Positions 10,703 through 19,015 of a stretch of DNA of 64,000 bases are shown piece after piece. The notes below the pieces were generated by a model. That model had not been told where the DNA came from, ran no database searches, and worked only from the letters and a program-made list of their open reading frames with translations. The stretch's first letter is position 1. The number at the start of each line of letters is the position of its first letter. The DNA comes from Bacteroides fragilis NCTC 9343 (GTDB taxonomy: Bacteria; Bacteroidota; Bacteroidia; Bacteroidales; Bacteroidaceae): assembly GCF_000025985.1 (NCBI RefSeq), contig NC_003228.3, positions 806,001-870,000 on the forward strand, written 5' to 3'. Made by a program: the position numbers and the translations under genes.

Positions 10703-11764
10703 CTACATTCCCATACATTCCCGATAGAAGTCGAACATTTCGAAAATGGTATCTTTATCTGCTGTCCGGTTGATACTGATATCGCCGATTTCCTTTAGGA
10801 GTGTGAAATTTATGACACCTGCACTGTTTTTCTTATCATGTTGCATGAATTCGTATAAACGGTCGTATTGCTTACAGTCGAAGTGGAAAGCTCCATAATT
10901 ATCTTTTATAAATTGGATGGTCTGACGCATTTTCTCCTTTGGGAAGCCGGCTTTGAGATGTGACAGATAGAGTTCACAAACAATGCCCCAAGCTACGGCA
11001 TATCCGTGAAGAACCGGACGATTCTCAGCAAGCGCCAGACTTTCGAAAGCGTGTCCTACGGTATGTCCCAGGTTTAATGCTTTGCGGATGCCGTGTTCGA
11101 ATGGATCTTGTTCCACTATATCTTCTTTCACTTGTACGGAGTGGCCTACCAATTTTTTCAGATATCCGTAATCCATCTTCTCCGTATCGAATGCAAGCAG
11201 TTCAGCCCAGTGAGAGGTGTTGCTGATCAGTCCGTGTTTTAGCATCTCGGCGTATCCCGAAAAGAAATTATGTGCATCGAGTGTACGGAGAAACTCTGTT
11301 TCGATTAATACACTGGCTGCCGGTGCAAAGGCACCTATCTCGTTTTTCAATCCGTTGAAATTAATGCCGGTTTTCCCGCCAACAGAAGCATCTACCATTG
11401 CCAGCAGGGTGGTGGGAATATTGATATAGGCAATGCCGCGTTTGAAGGTTGCGGCTGCAAATCCACCTAAATCAGTGACCATTCCGCCCCCGAGATTGAT
11501 GAGGAGCGAGTGACGGGTAGCGCCTTTTTCACTTAATACCTGCCAGACAGAGGCCAGGGTTTCGAGTGTTTTATGTACGTCTTCGGCTCCGATGGTGATT
11601 TCGACAGCATCTTTCAGGATTGATAAGCCTGCCAGTTGAGAAAGGCAGAGACGGTGAGTATGATCGTCAGTGAGAATGAACAGGCGGTCGTGTGGGCAGT
11701 TGTCGATGGCACGTTTAAGACTACTTTCCAGATCTTCACAAAGGATGACTTCTTGTTTACTCAT
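10703..11764 (-). CDS. aroB: 3-dehydroquinate synthase
   Basis: Converts DAHP to 3-dehydroquinate, the second shikimate step, using NAD and a divalent metal. The nucleotide-binding GGGMVTDLGGFAAATFKRG is visible, then NIPTTLLAMVDASVGGKTGIN and the metal-site region KALNLGHTVGHAFE. I chose the ATG at 11764 (MSKQEVILCED, 353 residues), because an upstream in-frame start at 11794 would overlap the promoter. A macro-like gene follows in the same transcript, a pairing with no obvious pathway reason. Confidence 0.95.
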   Translation of the reverse strand: MSKQEVILCEDLESSLKRAIDNCPHDRLFILTDDHTHRLCLSQLAGLSILKDAVEITIGAEDVHKTLETLASVWQVLSEKGATRHSLLINLGGGMVTDLGGFAAATFKRGIAYINIPTTLLAMVDASVGGKTGINFNGLKNEIGAFAPAASVLIETEFLRTLDAHNFFSGYAEMLKHGLISNTSHWAELLAFDTEKMDYGYLKKLVGHSVQVKEDIVEQDPFEHGIRKALNLGHTVGHAFESLALAENRPVLHGYAVAWGIVCELYLSHLKAGFPKEKMRQTIQFIKDNYGAFHFDCKQYDRLYEFMQHDKKNSAGVINFTLLKEIGDISINRTADKDTIFEMFDFYRECMGM

Positions 11765-11791
11765 AATGGTTCTATGTTTTTTTATGTACTG

Positions 11792-11825
11792 CAAAGATAG
11801 GAGTTCGGAGATAAATAGTGAAACT
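11792..11825 (-). promoter_or_regulatory. Promoter of aroB
   Basis: Read leftward: a TTTC element near 11820, about 20 bases, then TATCTTTG (11792-11799), giving a ~20-base leader before the ATG at 11764. Confidence 0.6.
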
Positions 11826-11900
11826 TAGCACTTAAAAATGTAAAACATGGGGTTCTGTTTGTGAGAAAAAGCTATCTTTGTGACATTAAATTTAGATAAA

Positions 11901-12305
11901 ATGAAAGCATTATTACCTGTATTCTGCCGTCCTTTAGGATATGTGATTCTTGTTATTTCTATGTTTATTCCATTCCTGTTATTGATGCAAGGAATGGTAA
12001 CGGACAGTAACTTATTATTTTATAAAGAGTGTATTAAACTGCTGATGATATTGGGAGCAATGATGATTATTTTTGCTTTATCACGTAATGAAGGTCGTGA
12101 AACAGAGATTATACGGAACAAAGCTACTCGTAATGCTATTTTTCTGACTGTACTTTTTTTGTTTGGCGGGATGCTTTATCGGGTAGCAACAGGAGATATC
12201 ATGACCGTAGATACCTCTTCTTTTCTTATTTTTCTTATTATCAATGTACTCTGCCTTGAATTTGGTATGCAAAAAGCGCGAATCGATAAAATCTTTAAAA
12301 GATAA
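11901..12305 (+). CDS. Small four-helix membrane protein, unknown function
   Basis: 134-residue protein with four hydrophobic segments (about residues 13-33, 45-61, 76-94 and 104-120) and a basic C-terminus (KARIDKIFKR). I do not recognise a named family. The ATG at 11901 is preferred over an in-frame GTG at 11880, which overlaps a TATCTTTG promoter-like box. It is divergent from aroB. The outer-membrane protein gene begins 72 bases further on. Inner-membrane location is inferred from the helices. Confidence 0.8.
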   Translation: MKALLPVFCRPLGYVILVISMFIPFLLLMQGMVTDSNLLFYKECIKLLMILGAMMIIFALSRNEGRETEIIRNKATRNAIFLTVLFLFGGMLYRVATGDIMTVDTSSFLIFLIINVLCLEFGMQKARIDKIFKR

Positions 12306-12377
12306 TTGTGTTTAAATTAAACCTTTTGCTTTGAAGGTTGTCAAACAAACGATTGTTATTATTCAACCTACAGGCAA

Positions 12378-15290
12378 ATGAAGAAACTATTGATCTGGAC
12401 GGTGTTGCTGCTGACAGCTACCCTATCCACTTATGCGCAAAACAAAATTGTAACCGTATCGGGCCGTGTAATAGAGGCCGGTACGAAGGAACCGGTCGAA
12501 CTCGCTGCTGTGCAGTTATTATCTCTCCCTGACAGTGCTCAGGTAGCGGGTATGACCACTTCGACACAAGGCTACTTTTCTTTATCCAAGCAGAAACCGG
12601 GAAAATATCTGCTTAAAGTATCTTTCATCGGGTATGTCACCAAAATTATTCCTGTGCAGCTAACAGCTAATGTTCCTGCAAAAAAGATGGGGAATATTGA
12701 ACTGGCAACTGATGCTGTCATGCTGCAAGAAGCGGTTGTGGTAGCAGAAGCTCCGCAAGTGACGGTTGTAGAAGATACGTTAATGTACAATTCCAGTGCT
12801 TACCGTACACCTGAGGGGGCTATGTTGGAAGAATTGGTCAAGAAACTTCCGGGTGCTGAAATTGATGATGACGGTAATGTGAAAATCAATGGTAAGGATC
12901 TGAAGAAAATTATGGTTGATGGTAAGGAGTTTTTCGGTGGAGACGTGAAAACCGGTTTGAAGAATCTTCCGGTAGACATGGTCGATAAACTGAAAACTTA
13001 TGATAAAAAGTCGGATCTGGCACGTGTGACGGGGATTGATGACGGTGAAGAAGAAACGGTACTCGACTTGACAGTGAAAAAAGGGATGAATCAGGGATGG
13101 TTTGGTAATGCAGATTTGGGAGCCGGTACTAAAGATCGCTATACCGGACGAATGATGCTGAACCGCTTTGTCGATAAAACCCAGTTCTCTATTATAGGCT
13201 CGGCGAATAATGTAAATGATCAGGGATTCTCCGGAGGGGGTGGCGGTCCGCGCTGGCGTAGTAACAATGGCTTGAATGCTACTAAAATGTTGGGTGCCAA
13301 CTTTGCGACCCAGACCAACAAGCTAGAACTGGGAGGTAGTGTACGATATAACTTCCAGGATGCTGATATCTCAAGTATCAATTCTTCCGAACGTTTCCTT
13401 CAGAATGGCAATTCATATTCTAATTCGAATAATAAGAACCGGAATAAAGGAACAAACCTGAATGCTGACTTCCGTATGGAATGGAAACCGGATACTTTGA
13501 CAAATATTATCTTTCGCCCTAATTTCTCCTATGGGAGGACAAATAATGCTTCTCGCTCTGAATCGGGCACTTTCAATGAAGATCCTTTCAATCTGATCGT
13601 AAATCCAAATGATTATCTGAATTTTGATAATTTGTCTGACGATCCGTTGAAAGACATTCGTGTGAATGCCACCAATAGTGCTTCGTTGTCTAAAGGCAAA
13701 AGTCTTTCGGGAAACGCCACTTTACAGGTTAACCGAAAATTGAATAATAGAGGACGTAACCTGACTTTCCGTGGAGTCTTTGGATATGGTGATAATGATA
13801 ACGATCAGTATACACAGTCTGAAACACGTTATTACCAATTGCTGAATCATTTGGGAGGTGACTCTATCCTATATCGTAATCAATATATTACAACTCCTAC
13901 ACGCAACTATAACTATACGGCCCAAGTGACTTATAGCGAACCCATTGCCAAGGCCACTTTCTTGCAGTTCAGTTATCAGTTTCAGTATAAATATAGCAAG
14001 AGTGACAAGACCACGTTCGATTTGCTCGATTATCCGGACTGGGCTATCGGCGGAGCTCTCCCTTCCGGGTATGAGTCTCATGCAGTGGACAGCTTGAGCA
14101 AGAATGCTGAATATCGTTATTATAACCATGACGCTTCAGTGGGGTTGCGTTTCATTCGTCCGAAGTATCAGTTGAATGTGGGCATGTCTTTCCAACCACA
14201 GAATTCTACCTTGTCTTATAAAAAAGGAGACTATATGATTGATACAACACGTACTGTATTCAACTTCGCACCGAATATGGACTTGCGTTTTCGTTTCTCA
14301 AAAGTTAGTCAGTTGCGTTTCACCTATCGGGGACGTAGCAATCAGCCTACTATGGAGAACTTATTGCCTATAACCGATAACTCCAATCCGTTGAATATAC
14401 GTATGGGTAATCCCGGATTGAAGCCTTCTTTTGCACATACGATGCGTTTGTTCTATAATACATATAATGCAGAGAAACAGCGTGGAATCATGACTCACTT
14501 TAGCTTTACAGCTACACAGAACAGCATCAGTAACAGTACTCGCTATAATGAAGAAACCGGTGGATTGATTACACGACCGGAGAATATCAATGGTAATTGG
14601 AATGCGTTTGGTATGTTCGGTTTCAATACAGCTTTAAAGAATAAGAAGTATACGATTAATACTTTCACTAATGTGAACTACCAGAATAATGTGGCGTTCC
14701 TTTATAATCAGGATACGAAAAACAATGATAGAAATACAAGTACAGGCCTGACATTAGGTGAGAGAGTAACAGGTTCCTATCGCAATGATTGGTTTGAATT
14801 TTCTTTGAACGGTTCGATCAATTACACAGCCGAACGCAATAAACTTCGTCCGGAGAACAATCAGGAACCTTATACATATTCTTATGGAGCAAGTACCAAT
14901 ATTACGATGCCTTGGAAAATGACTTTGGCTACAAACATCGCCAATCAAAGTCGTCGCGGCTATCGTGACTCAAGCATGAACCGTGACGAACTTATCTGGA
15001 ATGCACAACTTGCCCAGTCATTGCTGAAAGGTGCTGCTACTGTTAGTTTTGAGGTTTATGATATTTTGAGACAACAGAGTAACATCAGCCGTTCATTGTC
15101 AGCCGATATGCGTTCGGTATCCGAATATAACGGTATTAATAGTTACTGTATGGTACACTTTATCTACCGTCTGAATATCTTCGGCAGTAAAGCTGCTCGA
15201 GAAAAGATGATGAATAGTGGTAGAAGAGGTTTTGGTGGACCCGGTAGAGGTCCCGGCGGTGGCTTTGGTGGCGGACATCCCCGCTTTTAA
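12378..15290 (+). CDS. Outer-membrane beta-barrel protein with carboxypeptidase-like and plug-like domains
   Basis: 970 residues with a signal peptide (MKKLLIWTVLLLTATLSTYA). Residues ~27-110 form a carboxypeptidase-D regulatory-like domain (VSGRVIEAGTKEPVELAAVQ). Residues ~120-225 resemble a TonB plug (LEELVKKLPGAEIDDDGNVK, KIMVDGKEFFGGDV). The rest is a TonB-receptor-like barrel of the shorter OMP_b-brl_3 type, not a SusC. No SusD gene is nearby. The C-terminus ends in a Gly/Arg-rich tail, RRGFGGPGRGPGGG then FGGGHPRF, beyond the last beta strand. The transported molecule, if any, is unknown. A 22-bp hairpin ends the transcript. Confidence 0.88.
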   Translation: MKKLLIWTVLLLTATLSTYAQNKIVTVSGRVIEAGTKEPVELAAVQLLSLPDSAQVAGMTTSTQGYFSLSKQKPGKYLLKVSFIGYVTKIIPVQLTANVPAKKMGNIELATDAVMLQEAVVVAEAPQVTVVEDTLMYNSSAYRTPEGAMLEELVKKLPGAEIDDDGNVKINGKDLKKIMVDGKEFFGGDVKTGLKNLPVDMVDKLKTYDKKSDLARVTGIDDGEEETVLDLTVKKGMNQGWFGNADLGAGTKDRYTGRMMLNRFVDKTQFSIIGSANNVNDQGFSGGGGGPRWRSNNGLNATKMLGANFATQTNKLELGGSVRYNFQDADISSINSSERFLQNGNSYSNSNNKNRNKGTNLNADFRMEWKPDTLTNIIFRPNFSYGRTNNASRSESGTFNEDPFNLIVNPNDYLNFDNLSDDPLKDIRVNATNSASLSKGKSLSGNATLQVNRKLNNRGRNLTFRGVFGYGDNDNDQYTQSETRYYQLLNHLGGDSILYRNQYITTPTRNYNYTAQVTYSEPIAKATFLQFSYQFQYKYSKSDKTTFDLLDYPDWAIGGALPSGYESHAVDSLSKNAEYRYYNHDASVGLRFIRPKYQLNVGMSFQPQNSTLSYKKGDYMIDTTRTVFNFAPNMDLRFRFSKVSQLRFTYRGRSNQPTMENLLPITDNSNPLNIRMGNPGLKPSFAHTMRLFYNTYNAEKQRGIMTHFSFTATQNSISNSTRYNEETGGLITRPENINGNWNAFGMFGFNTALKNKKYTINTFTNVNYQNNVAFLYNQDTKNNDRNTSTGLTLGERVTGSYRNDWFEFSLNGSINYTAERNKLRPENNQEPYTYSYGASTNITMPWKMTLATNIANQSRRGYRDSSMNRDELIWNAQLAQSLLKGAATVSFEVYDILRQQSNISRSLSADMRSVSEYNGINSYCMVHFIYRLNIFGSKAAREKMMNSGRRGFGGPGRGPGGGFGGGHPRF

Positions 15291-15317
15291 TAAGATATCT
15301 TGTTAACACAGGCAACT

Positions 15318-15368
15318 TCCCTCCGGACCGATGCAAAATCTCTTTAATTTTGTATCGGTCCGGAGGGA
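15318..15368 (+). terminator. Hairpin after the beta-barrel gene
   Basis: A 22-bp stem (15318-15339 with 15347-15368, one G-T pair) and a 7-base loop; followed by TTATCGTTTT. Probable terminator. Confidence 0.75.
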
Positions 15369-15393
15369 TTATCGTTTTGAATCGGGACAGTTG

Positions 15394-15424
15394 TTGTTCG
15401 TATCCGATATTTTCCATACATTTG
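15394..15424 (+). promoter_or_regulatory. Promoter of cardiolipin synthase gene
   Basis: TTG at 15394-15396, 20 bases, then TACATTTG at 15417-15424. The leader is short, with a CGGAGGGAG ribosome site before the ATG at 15453. Confidence 0.65.
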
Positions 15425-15452
15425 TTCTTTGTATAATCCGCGGAGGGAGAAT

Positions 15453-16892
15453 ATGATAGATTGGAACTACATAGCAAGTGTAATAGCTACCGTTGCCTTT
15501 GATATTATTTATTTCGGGGCTATTATCGGTACGATTGTCATCGTGATTCTCGACAATCGTAATCCGGTGAAGACAATGGCATGGATTCTGATCCTGATGT
15601 TTCTTCCGGTTGTAGGGTTGGTTTTCTATTTCTTTTTTGGGCGTAGCCAAAGGCGTGAGAAGATTATCGGTAAGAAAAGTTATGACCGTTTGCTTAAAAA
15701 ACCGATGGCAGAGTATTTGGCGCAGAACTGCTGTGAAACGCCGAAGGAATATGCACGGCTGATACAGCTGTTCCAGAATACGAACCAGGCTTTTCCGTTT
15801 GAGGGAAATCGGGTCGATATTTACACTGGCGGATATTCTAAACTACAAGCTCTGTTGAGAGAGCTGCAAAAGGCGAGGCTTCATATTCATATGGAATATT
15901 ACATCTTTGAGGATGATCCTGTGGGACGATTGGTACGTGATGTACTGATCGAGAAAGCGCGGGAGGGAGTCGAGGTGCGTGTGATCTATGACGATGTAGG
16001 ATGTTGGCATGTTCCTCATCGCTTTTTCGAAGAGATGAGAGATGCAGGAATTGAGGTACGCAGTTTTTTGAAGGTCCGTTTTCCCTTGTTCACGAGTAAA
16101 GTGAATTATCGCAATCACCGGAAGATTGTGGTGATTGACGGACGTATTGGATTTATCGGTGGAATGAATCTTGCCGAACGTTATATGCGTGGCTTTTCGT
16201 GGGGAATCTGGAGAGATACGCATATATTGCTTGAAGGAAAAGCGGTACATGGTCTTCAGACTGCTTTTTTGCTCGATTGGTATTTCGTGGATCGCACTCT
16301 GATCACTGCTTCGCGCTACTTTCCTAAGATAGAAGCTTATGGCAATTCTTTGGTACAGATTGTGACAAGTGAACCGATCGGTCCCTGGAAAGAGATTATG
16401 CAAGGGTTGACAGTAGCCATATCCGGTGCTAAGAAATATTTCTATATGCAGACGCCTTACTTCTTACCTACCGAACAAATTTTGGGTGCAATGCAGACTG
16501 CTGCATTGGCAGGAGTAGATATCCGGTTAATGTTGCCTGAGCATGCGGATAATCGTGTTACACATTTGGGCTCCTGTTCTTATCTGGCAGATGTATTGCG
16601 TGCAGGAGTCAAGGTCTATTTTTATAAAAAGGGTTTCCTGCATTCTAAATTAATGGTTTCGGATGATATGCTTTCGACAGTGGGGTCTACCAATCTCGAT
16701 TTCCGTAGTTTTGAACATAATTTTGAAGTAAATGCCTTTATGTACGATATGGAGACAGCATTGCAGATGCGGGAGATTTTCTTGCAGGATCAGCGGGAAA
16801 GTACTCAGATTTTCCTGAAGAGCTGGGAAAAACGTTCTTCGCGTCAGAAGGCAATGGAGTCTGTAGTTCGATTATTGGCTCCGTTGCTATAA
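15453..16892 (+). CDS. cls: Cardiolipin synthase (phospholipase D family)
   Basis: 479-residue inner-membrane enzyme that makes cardiolipin from phosphatidylglycerol. Two N-terminal membrane helices are visible (VIATVAFDIIYFGAIIGTIV and the WILILMFLPVVGLVFYFFF region). Two HKD catalytic motifs follow: HRKIVVIDG with GGMNLAERY, and HSKLMVSDD with GSTNLDFRSFEHNFE. The ATG at 15453 follows a strong CGGAGGGAG site; an alternative start at 15429 would lie within the promoter region. It is convergent with rsmD. Confidence 0.93.
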   Translation: MIDWNYIASVIATVAFDIIYFGAIIGTIVIVILDNRNPVKTMAWILILMFLPVVGLVFYFFFGRSQRREKIIGKKSYDRLLKKPMAEYLAQNCCETPKEYARLIQLFQNTNQAFPFEGNRVDIYTGGYSKLQALLRELQKARLHIHMEYYIFEDDPVGRLVRDVLIEKAREGVEVRVIYDDVGCWHVPHRFFEEMRDAGIEVRSFLKVRFPLFTSKVNYRNHRKIVVIDGRIGFIGGMNLAERYMRGFSWGIWRDTHILLEGKAVHGLQTAFLLDWYFVDRTLITASRYFPKIEAYGNSLVQIVTSEPIGPWKEIMQGLTVAISGAKKYFYMQTPYFLPTEQILGAMQTAALAGVDIRLMLPEHADNRVTHLGSCSYLADVLRAGVKVYFYKKGFLHSKLMVSDDMLSTVGSTNLDFRSFEHNFEVNAFMYDMETALQMREIFLQDQRESTQIFLKSWEKRSSRQKAMESVVRLLAPLL

Positions 16893-16898
16893 GGAAAA

Positions 16899-16923
16899 CC
16901 TTCTTCAATCTATCTGAAGAAGG
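16899..16923. terminator. Bidirectional hairpin overlapping the rsmD stop
   Basis: A perfect 9-bp stem, CCTTCTTCA (16899-16907) with TGAAGAAGG (16915-16923), and a 7-base loop. The loop contains the rsmD stop codon and the right arm its last Phe codons. Serves convergent cls and rsmD. Confidence 0.7.
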
Positions 16924-17443
16924 AAAAATTGACACTTCCGTATACCCTTCTTTCTATAAAGTGGGGATGATCTTCAAAGTTATTCTTTTTGCCATGTTCC
17001 AGAACGAACAGACCATCCTCTTTCAGCAGGTTGTTCTTGAAAATTAAATCCGGAATTGTTTCCAACTCTTTTAGTTCATAGGGAGGATCGGCAAAAATGA
17101 AATCAAACCGTTCATGACTGCCATTTATGAATTTAAATACATCTCCACGGATAGGCAGGCATTTGTCTGTTTGCACCTCTTTCATGATTTTGCTGATGAA
17201 AGCATGATGCGCTCCGTCTTTCTCCACACTGATGACGCGGTCACACCCACGTGAAACCAGCTCTATACTGATACTGCCTGTACCGGCAAACAGATCGAGA
17301 GCAACAATGCCTTCTTCAAAATCCATGTAATTGGATAATACATTAAACAGATTCTCTTTGGCAAAATCTGTTGTCGGACGTGCCTTGAAGGTTCTGGGCA
17401 CATCAAATCTTCTTCTTTTATATATTCCGCTGATTACTCGCAT
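16910..17443 (-). CDS. rsmD: 16S rRNA (guanine-966-N2)-methyltransferase
   Basis: 177-residue SAM-dependent methyltransferase that modifies G966 of 16S rRNA. It starts MRVISGIYKRRRF, then has the AdoMet loop DLFAGTGSISIELVSRG and the catalytic DPPY in FDFIFADPPYEL. Its start overlaps the end of the DUF3822 gene by 10 bases, indicating translational coupling. Last gene of a three-gene leftward operon. Confidence 0.93.
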   Translation of the reverse strand: MRVISGIYKRRRFDVPRTFKARPTTDFAKENLFNVLSNYMDFEEGIVALDLFAGTGSISIELVSRGCDRVISVEKDGAHHAFISKIMKEVQTDKCLPIRGDVFKFINGSHERFDFIFADPPYELKELETIPDLIFKNNLLKEDGLFVLEHGKKNNFEDHPHFIERRVYGSVNFSFFR

Positions 17444-18228
17444 GTTAATAAGGCTTGCATGTCAATATTGCTTGCAGGGTTCATTATGAATACCTGCTGT
17501 ATGTATTTACGTAACTCCTGCATTAGTTTCTCTTTATCATAAAATGCACCTGTCAGGTGAAGTTCGTCCCGTTCCTGATCAAAATTCAACTGCTTCCAGA
17601 GATAGAGCAGATAGTAGATTCGGTCACCTGTTTTGCGACATTCAAATGAATTGGCAAGAAGCAGATGTCCACGTTCATAACAGAAAAAGTCGATGGCATC
17701 ACGGCGAATAGAAGCATATATCTTTTTACTGTTGCCTAATCTGCTTTTCGCCGAAAAATATTCTGCTAATGGAGCTGCTTGTGAATAAAATCTTGCTTCA
17801 GGATACTGATCGGATAAGAACTGGCAAGTACTTTTGTCCATACCGAAGATGACTACGGCATTATTCTTTTTTAAAATATTATATTTTACCGTTTCATTTT
17901 CTTTGGGAGTGTGGTTATGGTAGAATATCATTTCGGACTGATCATCCTCAAACAGTTCAAGGGGGATTAGGGTGAAACGCTTGTCTGCCATCAGAATGTT
18001 TACCCGTTTGTAAGTATGATTCAGAAAGTCCAATTCACGGAAAGCCTGTTTGAGATTGGCTGTAAGAGATAATGAAGCCTCGACCTCCTTCTCAAAGAAA
18101 GAGAGCGAACTATCGTGAATCGGATTGTAGATAGAAAAAGAAAATCCATCCGTACTAAGACGGATGGACAATGTATATTGTTCCGATTTACCAAAGTCAA
18201 TCGTTTCTGCAATTGCTCTATCGGGCAT
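17434..18228 (-). CDS. DUF3822-family protein
   Basis: 264 residues, cytoplasmic, no catalytic motif that I can name. It matches the Bacteroidetes DUF3822 family, which has a weak ASKHA/actin-fold character and is typically found next to rsmD, as here. Visible blocks are SIRLSTDGFSFSIYNP near the start and NSFECRKTGDRIYYLLYLWK near residue 210. It overlaps rsmD by 10 bases and starts 7 bases after the preceding gene. A role linked to ribosome modification or cell-envelope assembly is only suggested by context. Confidence 0.8.
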   Translation of the reverse strand: MPDRAIAETIDFGKSEQYTLSIRLSTDGFSFSIYNPIHDSSLSFFEKEVEASLSLTANLKQAFRELDFLNHTYKRVNILMADKRFTLIPLELFEDDQSEMIFYHNHTPKENETVKYNILKKNNAVVIFGMDKSTCQFLSDQYPEARFYSQAAPLAEYFSAKSRLGNSKKIYASIRRDAIDFFCYERGHLLLANSFECRKTGDRIYYLLYLWKQLNFDQERDELHLTGAFYDKEKLMQELRKYIQQVFIMNPASNIDMQALLTCE

Positions 18229-18235
18229 ATTCGGA

Positions 18236-18919
18236 TTATTCCCAGTTACCTGCTCCGTTGTTAGGAGTATCGATAGAACCTACCATCAAACCTGCGTATT
18301 TACCCAGTTTGGTTTGAAGGTCTTTCAAGTTTGCAATTTCTTGCTTGTCAAGTCCGTTCAAGTATACATCATATGGAGTGTTGGCCTGGAACAAGAAGAT
18401 AGGAGCTCCTGATTTAGTTGTATCGTTTTTAGTGTACATTTCGAACTGTGCACCATTACCGAACGGAACATATCTCAAAGAGTCTGCATTGAATGACTTA
18501 TCGTAGATCGTATCTGTTACGGCAACCCATATTGTATCACGTTTGAAGCCCATCAGGCCGGCAGCTTCAACTTCTTTCCAGTTGTTAGTCTTTTTAGCCT
18601 TGTTGATCAGAGCCATGGCTTTCTTTTCAGTCATACCGTCTTCCAGCTGCTTGTCGCTCAATACGCCTTCTTTAGATACGAAAGGAATCTTTTGTGTCTT
18701 AACGAAATCGATCAGTGTGTCAAAGCTTGCAGTATACTGCTTGTAAATGTTACGATATTCTGCCTGAGCTTTACGAATATCAATCAAGCGGGCAACAACT
18801 GCTTTGTCTCTGTGCTTTTTAGCTTTTTCGAAGTTGATAGGACCCATGATACTAGCATAGCAAATGTAAACCAAAGCAATGGCGCATACACCTAGTACGA
18901 TATTAAATACTGTTTTCAT
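18236..18919 (-). CDS. Membrane-anchored hypothetical protein
   Basis: 227 residues. One N-terminal membrane helix (FNIVLGVCAIALVYICYASI), then a Lys/Ala-rich helical segment and a soluble domain presumably outside the inner membrane (SLRYVPFGNGAQFEMYT). The N-terminal helix followed by a long basic helix is reminiscent of pseudopilin-like proteins, but no prepilin cleavage site is visible. First gene of the operon with DUF3822 and rsmD. Function unknown. Confidence 0.78.
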   Translation of the reverse strand: MKTVFNIVLGVCAIALVYICYASIMGPINFEKAKKHRDKAVVARLIDIRKAQAEYRNIYKQYTASFDTLIDFVKTQKIPFVSKEGVLSDKQLEDGMTEKKAMALINKAKKTNNWKEVEAAGLMGFKRDTIWVAVTDTIYDKSFNADSLRYVPFGNGAQFEMYTKNDTTKSGAPIFLFQANTPYDVYLNGLDKQEIANLKDLQTKLGKYAGLMVGSIDTPNNGAGNWE

Positions 18920-19015
18920 GATAAATATGTTTTTTTTAGTTTATATTCGTAGCGCAAAAATAAAATAAATAAATCTAATTAACGATAGTTCTTGTAACTT
19001 TTTTCTCGTACAAAA

